Of a stretch of 64,000 bases of DNA, positions 43,730 to 51,459 are shown in pieces. Positions within the stretch are counted from its first letter, which is position 1; every line of letters starts with the position of its first letter. Both the position numbers and the translations under genes were made by a program. The notes beneath the pieces were generated by a model, which was given only the letters and a program-made list of their open reading frames with translations, made no database searches and was not told the origin of the DNA. The stretch comes from an uncultured Spirochaetales bacterium (lineage in GTDB: Bacteria; Spirochaetota; Spirochaetia; Sphaerochaetales; Sphaerochaetaceae), in NCBI GenBank assembly GCA_934277975.1, contig CAKQWE010000003.1:62001-126000 (forward strand). Reading direction: 5' to 3'.

Positions 43730-44857
43730 CTATTTCATGATGATGGACATGATTCCAGAGAGTCCAAGAACCACGGCAAATGGTATCAGAATACCAAGCC
43801 AAGGGGCAATAACCCCTTGGTCTGCAAGCATGACCGTCATCATTTGTATGACGTAGTAGACGACGGCTATGCAAATGGAGCAGATCAGTGAGAAGAACAG
43901 TACATTCTTCTTGAATCTGTAGTTCATGCTGCAAGCAATTACCATCATGACAAGAGGCGTGAGGCAGCTGAAGATGCGCTTGTAGTACTCCGTTCCAAGG
44001 TGTGCGTATTCATCTGTGTTGAGTCCTTTCATACGAACAAGATATGCACGGGCCAGATCCAACGACATCTTTGAAATCTCTGATGAAAGGTTTCTGAAAA
44101 GCTGTGGCTCAAGCTTCATGCGTTCTACATCCAAGGACTCAAAGTACGAGACATCCACAACACCACCATCGTTGGTGTCCATAGTCGTATATACATAGCA
44201 GTCATCGAAGGTCCAAAAGCCATGCCCTTCATCATATACTGCCTTGTATGCGTCTATCCTTCTAATGCCTGCGTCTAGACTAGTTCCAAAACCAGGGGCT
44301 GATGCATTGCTGCCTTCCATTAGTTCAACATATGACACGTTGTACAGCTTCGAGGTCTCATCCTCATAGCGTGAGGCATAGACCATATAGCCATCTTGCA
44401 TGTCGCTTAGAGCAATGTCCGTGTTGTCCAACGACGAACCGTCCTTTGTTGCGAATTGCGTCTTCGAATCCTTGAGGTTGGAGCTCTTTATGGCAACGGT
44501 TTCGTTGAACCCAAAGTAGAACAGCGCAAGCAGTACCGCAAGGATGAAAAGAGGCGTCACCACACGTCTTGAGCTTACACCTGAATTGAGTACGCATATC
44601 ATTTCATTGCTTGCGTTGAGCATGGAGAGGAAATATGTTGTAGAGAAAAGGAATGATGGACCCAAAGCAAGGAGGAATGCCTCCGGATAGTACAGCATGG
44701 AAAGCATGAAGGCCTTTCCAAAGCCAACCGAATGGCCAATGTAGGAATCAAGGTTGGAGAAAAGGTCCACACCAACCAGCATAAGGGCTGCAAGAAGTGC
44801 TGTGGCCAATCCAACCTTTAGGACCGATGTCAATGTATATCTCGTAAGGACCTTCAT
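43730..44857 (-). CDS. LptF/LptG (YjgP/YjgQ) family permease
   Basis: A 375-residue membrane protein. TM helices lie near residues 14-32, 55-80, 98-115, and three in the last 90 residues. A beta-rich periplasmic domain (about 130-265) sits between. This is the LptF/G layout. FLSMLNASNEMICVLNSGVSSRR is the conserved coupling-helix segment. In LPS-bearing bacteria these form LptB2FG, which lifts LPS from the inner membrane. Whether this organism makes LPS is not known from this window. It lies 15 bases after its paralogue. Confidence 0.85.
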   Translation of the reverse strand: MKVLTRYTLTSVLKVGLATALLAALMLVGVDLFSNLDSYIGHSVGFGKAFMLSMLYYPEAFLLALGPSFLFSTTYFLSMLNASNEMICVLNSGVSSRRVVTPLFILAVLLALFYFGFNETVAIKSSNLKDSKTQFATKDGSSLDNTDIALSDMQDGYMVYASRYEDETSKLYNVSYVELMEGSNASAPGFGTSLDAGIRRIDAYKAVYDEGHGFWTFDDCYVYTTMDTNDGGVVDVSYFESLDVERMKLEPQLFRNLSSEISKMSLDLARAYLVRMKGLNTDEYAHLGTEYYKRIFSCLTPLVMMVIACSMNYRFKKNVLFFSLICSICIAVVYYVIQMMTVMLADQGVIAPWLGILIPFAVVLGLSGIMSIIMK

Positions 44858-44872
44858 CTTCCTCTTCCTCTT

Positions 44873-46141
44873 CTATTTCCTACGGAGCTTCAGAAGAAGC
44901 ACAACCCCTACCAGAAATACCAAGGCATCTGGGAACCAAATGAAAACGGCCGGGTGAAGAGATGTCATTATTGCCCTTGTGTGCATATAGTACAAAAGAA
45001 ACCAATACATGCAGGCTATGAGCATCGAAAGTCCAAAACCAAGGAGTCGTCCGTTCTTCACCCTGAAGAAGGAGATTGGAAATGCAATGAAAACCAGAAA
45101 GGTGCAGGCAAAGGACAGGGCTATCTTCTTCTGAAGCTCCGTCCTGTAGTATTGAAAATAGAAGCTGAAGCTTCGTCTTTCCTGTCGTTCCACAACATCG
45201 TAAGCTTTCCTGTACAACGAAGCCGCATCAACGGACTTTCCTTCTTCGACATTGAAAAGCTCCTCTGATACAGAGCCAGTCAAACGCCTTACATCCTCAC
45301 TTTTCTGGGCTTTGAGAGAATCGTTCTCCGCCCTTCTTTCATCCGTTAGAGCCATGAGCTGCCTTATTGACATTTGGGATGGCGTTATGTTCACATTCGA
45401 ACCTGTCTGTGACGAAAGGTTTATGTACATCGTCATTGACGACGCCTTTGCAAGGGAGTAGGACTCAAGCGAAGTCGAATCCGTTGCAAGTATCTGCGGG
45501 TTTTCCATGTCTATACGGTATATGAACCTATCAATGTCAACGACACTGAAAGACCCCTTGTCTGCAAATACAATGCGGCTGTTGCTTGAGTCCGAGTCGT
45601 CGAATATGAGTATGTCGTGGACTTCGTTCTTGTCAACAAGACCATTGGATATGACCATGTCGCCAAACGTGGTTGAGCTGTAGCTTTCAAGTTCAAGCGT
45701 AGGAACACGTTCCAACACCTGTGCATAGAGGTCCCTATACCTTTCTGTAGTATAGGGAATCATTCTGTCTGCGATGAATAGCGTGGAAACTGACAGGAGC
45801 ATGGAGATTCCAACGATTGGAACGAATATCCTCCCTGTATGTATCCCGCATGAGCGCAGGGCCAACACTTCGTTCTGGGAAGATAGATTTCCTATCACCA
45901 TGCTTGCACTCGCAAGCGAGCTGAACGGCATCGTATACATGAGAAACTGTGGTATGGAAAGCACCACAAGCATGAGGACATCGCTCAGCATTACGTTCTT
46001 AAGCAGTATCTTCTGGGCAAGGACAAGTATTTGGTTGACGAAGAATATGAAGAAGAAGAACACAAATGCCACAAGGAAGGAAAGGATATACTCTCTTCCA
46101 ACATAGCCATAGAGCTTGCCGTAGCCTCCTCTTCGTGCCAT
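44873..46141 (-). CDS. LptF/LptG (YjgP/YjgQ) family permease (paired subunit)
   Basis: A 422-residue paralogue of the following gene. Six helices and a central periplasmic domain of about 220 residues. Conserved MPFSSLASASMVIGNLSSQNEVLALRSCG near residues 73-101 is the NBD-coupling segment. The C-terminal helices end with FLVGVVLLLKLRRK. The central domain is longer than usual and includes a charged helical stretch near residues 265-300. The ATPase partner LptB is not in the window. Confidence 0.85.
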   Translation of the reverse strand: MARRGGYGKLYGYVGREYILSFLVAFVFFFFIFFVNQILVLAQKILLKNVMLSDVLMLVVLSIPQFLMYTMPFSSLASASMVIGNLSSQNEVLALRSCGIHTGRIFVPIVGISMLLSVSTLFIADRMIPYTTERYRDLYAQVLERVPTLELESYSSTTFGDMVISNGLVDKNEVHDILIFDDSDSSNSRIVFADKGSFSVVDIDRFIYRIDMENPQILATDSTSLESYSLAKASSMTMYINLSSQTGSNVNITPSQMSIRQLMALTDERRAENDSLKAQKSEDVRRLTGSVSEELFNVEEGKSVDAASLYRKAYDVVERQERRSFSFYFQYYRTELQKKIALSFACTFLVFIAFPISFFRVKNGRLLGFGLSMLIACMYWFLLYYMHTRAIMTSLHPAVFIWFPDALVFLVGVVLLLKLRRK

Positions 46142-46169
46142 TTTCCAACGCCCCTTATCCTATTATTGT

Positions 46170-46631
46170 CTACTTTGACGAAATCCCTGTGGAGCCAAAG
46201 CCACCTTTTCCCCTTTCCGTGTCTGAAAGGTCCTCGCAAATCTTAAACGAAGCTGCTTCATGCTTTGAAATCACCATTTGGGCGATTCTATCTCCATCGT
46301 TTATCACGAATGGAACGTCCGAGTGGTTGATGAGGATGACCTTTATCTCTCCTCTGTAGTCGCTGTCTATGGTGCCAGGTGCGTTGAGAACAGTGACTCC
46401 AAACTTGGCGGCCAGACCTGACCTTGGACGAATCTGAGCTTCGAAACCAACAGGAAGTTCAATGTACAGTCCTGTTGGAACGGCAAACCAGCCGTGAGGC
46501 TCCAGAACGATGCTTCCATCAACAAGACAGGCGCAGATATCTGCGCCTGCCGCCTGGGAGGAGCTGTAGACCGGAAGTCTTGCTCCTCCTTTCAAAACAA
46601 CTTTTACATTGCAACCTTTGATAGAATCCAA
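46170..46631 (-). CDS. dut: dUTP diphosphatase
   Basis: A 153-residue trimeric dUTPase, converting dUTP to dUMP. All five motifs are visible: AAGADICA, RPRSGLAAK, GTIDSDYRGEI, GDRIAQMVI and the glycine-rich RGKGGFGSTG tail. The start is TTG: GAGGGAAG lies six bases upstream, and no in-frame ATG precedes motif 1. Confidence 0.96.
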   Translation of the reverse strand: MDSIKGCNVKVVLKGGARLPVYSSSQAAGADICACLVDGSIVLEPHGWFAVPTGLYIELPVGFEAQIRPRSGLAAKFGVTVLNAPGTIDSDYRGEIKVILINHSDVPFVINDGDRIAQMVISKHEAASFKICEDLSDTERGKGGFGSTGISSK

Positions 46632-46669
46632 AATAGGCTTCCCTCTTTTCAGCTGATCAAGCTGTTGTG

Positions 46670-48958
46670 TCAGTCGTTCGAAGAATCCTTGGACTCGACT
46701 GAATCCTCAGACCTGTTGTCTCTTGGCTTCCTTTCCCTTCTGTCATGGTCGTTGCGACCGAATGGCTTGGAGGAACGTCTATCAGAGTTGCGGAAATCCC
46801 TTCCACCCTCGCGGCCTTCACGGGGCTTTTTTTCAGGAGCCTTGGTCTCGCCGTCTGGATCTATTGCATCTATGTAGGAAAGGCTCAGTCTTCCACCTGT
46901 GCGGTCGACCTCAATGAGCTTGACAGGGATGACCTGTCCAACCTGGAGTACATCAGATACGTTGTTGACCCTTGTCCTTGCAAGCTTGGAGATGTGGCAA
47001 AGTCCTTCCTTTCCTGGAATTATCTCAACGAATGCACCAAAGTCCATGATTCTTTTGACTGTTCCTTGGTAGATCTTGCCAACCTCAGGTTCCTCTACGA
47101 TGGACTTGACCATTTCAAGAGCGGCCTGTGCGCTTGCAGCGTTCTTTCCATAGATCGTCACAACGCCCGTGTCGTCTATGTTGACCTCAGCGCCTGTAAC
47201 CTGTGCAATTCCCTTGATGGTCTTTCCGCCGGTACCAATCACAGCACCGATCTTCTCCTCATCGACCTTCGTGGTGAGGATCTTTGGGGCGTACTGGTTG
47301 ACCTCCGGCCTTGGAGCTGCAAGAGTCTGCTCCATGATGCCAAGGATGTGGTATCTTCCTTCCTTCGCCTGCTGGAGGGCCTTGCTCATGATTTCTGGCG
47401 TGACACCTGCAATCTTTATGTCCATTTGGAAAGCCGTGATGCCATCACGAGTTCCAGCTACCTTGAAGTCCATGTCGCCAAGGTGGTCCTCCTCTCCAAG
47501 GATATCGGAAAGGATCTTGTATCTGCTGTAGTCTGCACCCTCAGTGATGAGGCCCATTGCAATGCCTGCAACCGGTTTTGAGATTGGAACGCCTGCATCC
47601 ATAAGGGAAAGGCAGCCACCACAGACCGATGCCATTGAGGACGATCCATTGGACTCCATGATTTCGCTTACGACTCTGACCGTGTATGGGAACTCCTCCT
47701 TGCATGGAACGACGGCCTGAAGTGCTCTCTGTGCAAGATGTCCGTGCCCAATCTCTCTTCTTCCTGTCGTGAGACGACCTGTCTCACCAACGGAATATGG
47801 AGGGAAGTTGTAGTGCAGCATGAAGTTGCTGTAGTTCTTGTCTCCGTCTATGTTGTCGAAGAGCTGCTCGTCCTGGACCGTTCCAAGCGTAGTAACAGCA
47901 AGGCTCTGTGTTTCGCCTCTTGTGAAGAGTGCGCTTCCATGGGTTCTTGCAAGAAGTCCAACTTCACAGGTTATAGGTCTTATCTCGGTTACCTTTCTTC
48001 CATCTACACGAACGCCGTCGTCAAGGATGGATGCCCTGAGCACTTCGTATGCAAGGTCGTCGAAGAGCTTTGCAATCTGGACCTTTCCGTCATCGTGGGA
48101 TGCGACTTCGTCTGCGAACTTCGCAAGGGTATCGGCCTGGACCTTGGCAAGTGCCTCGTGTCTTCCTTCCTTGCTTCCGCCAAAGGATGCCTGCTTGACA
48201 AGTGGCTTTGCGTATTCGCGGATGGGTTCGAGCCATGAAAGGTCTTCGTTTATCTCAAGGACAGGAAGCTTCTCCTTTCCAGCAAGCCTTCTGAGTTCAA
48301 GCTGTGCATCGCACAGCATTGTGATCACAGGCTGTGCGGCTGCAATTGCATCTAGCATGTTCTGCTCTGAGACTTCGTGTGCACCGCCTTCCACCATCGT
48401 GATGCCTTCGCGTGTTCCAGCCACGACTATGTCAAGGTCTGCGTTCTCGATCTGCTGGAACGTTGGGTTGATTACATATTTGCCGTCTATGAGCGCTACC
48501 CTTACACCTGCTATGGGTCCGTTGAACGGGATGTCTGAAATCGTAACAGCTGCACTTGCGGCGTTGATTGCAATGACATCAGGTGTGTTGATCTGGTCTG
48601 CGGAGATGACGGTTGGGACGATCTGGATCTCGCGGCTGAACGCCTTTTCGAACAAAGGTCTCATAGGACGGTCGATGAGACGGCTTACGAGTATCTCCTT
48701 GTCCTTTGGCTTTGACTCCCTCTTGAGGAATCCTCCTGGAATCTTTCCTGCGGCATAGTACTTTTCGTTGTATTCCACTGAAACTGGAACATAGTCCAAA
48801 GGCTCGCTCGGAGCGTCCGAGCAACAAACTGTGGCTATTACGGCAGACCCTGCGTAGTGTGCATAGACGGCGCCGTTTGCCTGCTTGGCGATCTTTCCTG
48901 TCTCGAATACGAGGTAGTCGTCACCAAGTTTTACTGAAACTTTCTTTACTTCTGACAT
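46670..48958 (-). CDS. pnp: Polyribonucleotide nucleotidyltransferase
   Basis: A 762-residue phosphorolytic 3'-5' exoribonuclease. Two RNase PH cores (LVSRLIDRPMRPLF; FTRGETQSLAVTTLG; GSSSMASVCGGCLSLMDAGVP), then KH domain (IGAVIGTGGKTIKGI) and S1 domain (GKIYQGTVKRIMDFGAFVEIIPG). A basic RG/DN-rich tail of about 70 residues follows. The ATG at 48958 follows AAGGAAG; the longer reading is a Lys/Arg-only extension without support. rpsO is upstream, the classical pair. Confidence 0.97.
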   Translation of the reverse strand: MSEVKKVSVKLGDDYLVFETGKIAKQANGAVYAHYAGSAVIATVCCSDAPSEPLDYVPVSVEYNEKYYAAGKIPGGFLKRESKPKDKEILVSRLIDRPMRPLFEKAFSREIQIVPTVISADQINTPDVIAINAASAAVTISDIPFNGPIAGVRVALIDGKYVINPTFQQIENADLDIVVAGTREGITMVEGGAHEVSEQNMLDAIAAAQPVITMLCDAQLELRRLAGKEKLPVLEINEDLSWLEPIREYAKPLVKQASFGGSKEGRHEALAKVQADTLAKFADEVASHDDGKVQIAKLFDDLAYEVLRASILDDGVRVDGRKVTEIRPITCEVGLLARTHGSALFTRGETQSLAVTTLGTVQDEQLFDNIDGDKNYSNFMLHYNFPPYSVGETGRLTTGRREIGHGHLAQRALQAVVPCKEEFPYTVRVVSEIMESNGSSSMASVCGGCLSLMDAGVPISKPVAGIAMGLITEGADYSRYKILSDILGEEDHLGDMDFKVAGTRDGITAFQMDIKIAGVTPEIMSKALQQAKEGRYHILGIMEQTLAAPRPEVNQYAPKILTTKVDEEKIGAVIGTGGKTIKGIAQVTGAEVNIDDTGVVTIYGKNAASAQAALEMVKSIVEEPEVGKIYQGTVKRIMDFGAFVEIIPGKEGLCHISKLARTRVNNVSDVLQVGQVIPVKLIEVDRTGGRLSLSYIDAIDPDGETKAPEKKPREGREGGRDFRNSDRRSSKPFGRNDHDRRERKPRDNRSEDSVESKDSSND

Positions 48959-49105
48959 TTTTCTTCCTTTTCTTACTTCTTTCTTTTCTTCTTTTCTGTT
49001 CTTTCGCCGTTGTCGCCTGACTGGATGTGGTTTCAATGCCGCCTTAAACCCCTCCTTTGGCCACTTGGCAACGCATCCAAGGCAAAACGCCTTAGACGCA
49101 GTAAA

Positions 49106-49125
49106 GGCTCCGCTTCAACGGAGCC
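49106..49125 (-). terminator. Hairpin between rpsO and pnp
   Basis: Perfect 7-bp stem GGCTCCG / CGGAGCC with a 6-base loop, followed on the minus strand by only TTTAC. It is probably a weak terminator or processing hairpin, as known in E. coli rpsO-pnp. Confidence 0.6.
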
Positions 49126-49140
49126 CTGACTTGTACAAGC

Positions 49141-49407
49141 TTACTTTCTGAGACCCAGCTCTGCGATGAGTGAGCGGTATTTCTCAATGTCGTTGTTTTT
49201 GATGTACTTGAGAAGGCGTCTTCTCTGTCCAACCATCTTGAGGAGACCACGGTTCGATGCATGATCCTTTGGGTTGGCCTTGAAGTGCTTCTGAAGGTCG
49301 TTGATCCTTGCTGTGAGAAGTGCAACCTGCACCTCTGCAGCTCCTGTGTTCTTCTCATCGCCACCAAACTTTGCGATGATTTCCTGTTTCTGTTCCTTGG
49401 TAACCAT
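49141..49407 (-). CDS. rpsO: 30S ribosomal protein S15
   Basis: An 88-residue 16S rRNA-binding protein. It has [45 protein letters not shown] and [18 protein letters not shown] segments of normal length. Start ATG with TAGGAGAG upstream. It lies four bases after the FAD synthetase gene. Confidence 0.97.
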   Translation of the reverse strand: MVTKEQKQEIIAKFGGDEKNTGAAEVQVALLTARINDLQKHFKANPKDHASNRGLLKMVGQRRRLLKYIKNNDIEKYRSLIAELGLRK

Positions 49408-49411
49408 TCTG

Positions 49412-50197
49412 TTACTCTCCTAGGAATGTAATCCCATCTGGAATCATCCGCACAGGCAGCTCCAGAGCCACATGGTCCTCTGAAATGCAGAGCCGGCACT
49501 TTGCCAATGCTCCGCTTGCTGTCGCTTCCACCATGTACCGCCCTTCCATAGGAAGAAGCTGTCCAAGAGCGCGGACGCTATAGAACAGGCGATTCCGACT
49601 CGACTCAAAGGGAACGTCCCTGAGGTCAAGACTGTACGCTCTGCCAAGCAACCTGGATGCTTTGTCCAAATCACCTGTTAGGAGACATCTGCGAATCAGG
49701 GAGCTGCTCACCTCCTCACCTTCTACGAAGACGGAAGGAACAACCACCAGGGAAGCAGATGAAGTATATTTTGACAAAAGACCTTCCAAGGCGGAAACCC
49801 CAGCGCTGCTGCTTGGATTGCCGCAACGGAAACTTGTCCCAACAACCATTGCCCTCACACCGTACGACGTACAGAGCTTGGCAATGAACTCCTCTCCTGT
49901 GAGTTTACTCATATCGTCGGAAAAGTCAATTATGCAGTGCTGTTCAACACCTGCTTTCTCCAACAATTCATCTAAAAAGCGCGCAGATGCCAATGGTTTC
50001 AATGCCTTCATGGAACCCTTTGCCATTTTTGGATTTACTGAGAACGTGATCACTACGCTCATCCATCCTTCTCTGCGGGCCAGCGCTACATTCTCCGCTA
50101 TTATCCTTGCATGCCCAAGGTGTAGGCCGTCGAATACACCAACGCTCACTACGCAGGGTCTTTCAATGTGTGTTTCTCCAAAGACCGTTGTATCCAT
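49412..50197 (-). CDS. ribF: FAD synthetase domain protein (RibF-like, flavokinase domain not seen)
   Basis: A 261-residue protein. The adenylyltransferase domain is clear: [20 protein letters not shown] near residues 18-37 (HxGH), then [20 protein letters not shown] and [22 protein letters not shown]. The last 70 residues do not show the riboflavin-kinase PTAN motif or its glycine-rich region, and the protein is about 50 residues short. The ATG at 50197 follows AAGGAGAG and overlaps the truB stop. The flavokinase may be lost or encoded elsewhere. Confidence 0.85.
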   Translation of the reverse strand: MDTTVFGETHIERPCVVSVGVFDGLHLGHARIIAENVALARREGWMSVVITFSVNPKMAKGSMKALKPLASARFLDELLEKAGVEQHCIIDFSDDMSKLTGEEFIAKLCTSYGVRAMVVGTSFRCGNPSSSAGVSALEGLLSKYTSSASLVVVPSVFVEGEEVSSSLIRRCLLTGDLDKASRLLGRAYSLDLRDVPFESSRNRLFYSVRALGQLLPMEGRYMVEATASGALAKCRLCISEDHVALELPVRMIPDGITFLGE

Positions 50198-51093
50198 CAC
50201 GACTCTCCTTTGATCTGGCAGATTATCCTTCCTTCCGTCATGCTGTAGATGCATACGGCTCTCGATCCTCCTCCGCTATGGAGCATGAACACAACGAACC
50301 CAACCCTGTCGTTTGGAAGACGGCTTTTCACGCTATATGGAACCGTGCCGTTGGAAAGCTTGAAAGCCTCAGTTTCGTCTACTTGCACGAACGATGTGTA
50401 TGGAATGCGGCCTATGAGGGAAAGCCCGTCGTCAGAAGAGTCTGCTATGGCCTTTAGGGCTTCAGTGTCGTCGTAGCGCACCGCCTCGCCAATCCTGAAA
50501 GGGCCAATCGCAGTCCTGTAGAGTTCCTTCACATAAGCGCAGCTACCACACAAATGTCCAAGATCCCTTGCATAGGAACGTACATAGGTTCCCTTCGACA
50601 CATGCAGGCGTACCTTTAGAAAAGGAGCCTCATACGATACTATGGACGCTTCATGGATTACAACGTGGCGCGGTTCAAGCTGAGGACCATCTTCGTTCGC
50701 ACGCGCAAGCTGATAGCTTCTCTTTCCGTTTACATGGATTGCGCTGTATGCAGGCGGAACCTGAGCAACGTATCCAACAAGCCTGGCGACAGCGGTCTGG
50801 ACGGTCGCAAGGTCAGGAACACTCCCTGTCTCAATGACCGCTCCTTCTGGATCAAGTGTGTCCGTTGACTTCCCAAACTCGATTACGGCCTCGTATGTCT
50901 TGTCCATTCCCATGAATACGGGAACAAGTTTGGTGTAGCTACCGCAGAGCACAATCATAAGGCCATGTGCGAACTTGTCCAAAGTACCGCAATGGCCTGT
51001 TTTCTTGTTTATGAGTCTCTTTATTCGTCCTAGACAGTCGAATGAGGTGATTCCCGGTGTCTTGTCCACAAGGATCACGGCGTTCCTGTTCAT
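50197..51093 (-). CDS. truB: tRNA pseudouridine(55) synthase
   Basis: A 298-residue enzyme making pseudouridine 55 in tRNA. Motifs are VDKTPGITSFDCLGRIKRL, GHCGTLDKFAHGLMIVLCG with the catalytic Asp, QVPPAYSAIHVNGKRSYQLAR and VSKGTYVRSYARDLG. The usual 'GTLDP' reads GTLDK here. The C-terminal PUA-like part is shorter. Overlaps the FAD synthetase start (TGATG). Confidence 0.95.
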   Translation of the reverse strand: MNRNAVILVDKTPGITSFDCLGRIKRLINKKTGHCGTLDKFAHGLMIVLCGSYTKLVPVFMGMDKTYEAVIEFGKSTDTLDPEGAVIETGSVPDLATVQTAVARLVGYVAQVPPAYSAIHVNGKRSYQLARANEDGPQLEPRHVVIHEASIVSYEAPFLKVRLHVSKGTYVRSYARDLGHLCGSCAYVKELYRTAIGPFRIGEAVRYDDTEALKAIADSSDDGLSLIGRIPYTSFVQVDETEAFKLSNGTVPYSVKSRLPNDRVGFVVFMLHSGGGSRAVCIYSMTEGRIICQIKGES

Positions 51094-51111
51094 AAGTATT
51101 TCCCTATGCCA

Positions 51112-51459
51112 TCAAGACTTTATGCTGTCCAAAAGCTCGTTTATCCTTTGGGCGTCGCGTTCTGTGGTATCCGCAACGAACGTAAGCTTTGGTGTGTTCT
51201 TTGTCCTAAGCGCATTGGCAAGGCGTGCCTGTATGAAGCCAGCGGCGCTCTGGAGTGCCTTGACGGAGGCCTCCAAAGTGCCGTCATCCATAAGACAGGA
51301 CACGTAGAGCGTTGCATATGCGTTGTCCTTTGACAGCGTAATGGCGCTTATGCTTGCGAACCTACTGAGCTTTGGATGCTTTATCTCGCCGTTCACAATG
51401 AGAGTGTTCACGGCCTGCAGTATCCTGGACTCGTTCCTGCTTTGACTGTATTCGCTCAT
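51112..51459 (-). CDS. rbfA: Ribosome-binding factor A
   Basis: A 115-residue KH-fold 30S maturation factor. It has RILQAVNTLIVNGEIKHPKL, ISAITLSKDNAYATLYVSCL and LRTKNTPKLTFVADTTERDAQRINELLDSI. The ATG shares its A with the infB stop (TGATG). Confidence 0.92.
   Translation of the reverse strand: MSEYSQSRNESRILQAVNTLIVNGEIKHPKLSRFASISAITLSKDNAYATLYVSCLMDDGTLEASVKALQSAAGFIQARLANALRTKNTPKLTFVADTTERDAQRINELLDSIKS

Noticed and set aside
46745..47581. 278-residue plus-strand open frame inside pnp
   Set aside because: It is antisense to the well-conserved pnp gene and shows no independent protein-like motif.
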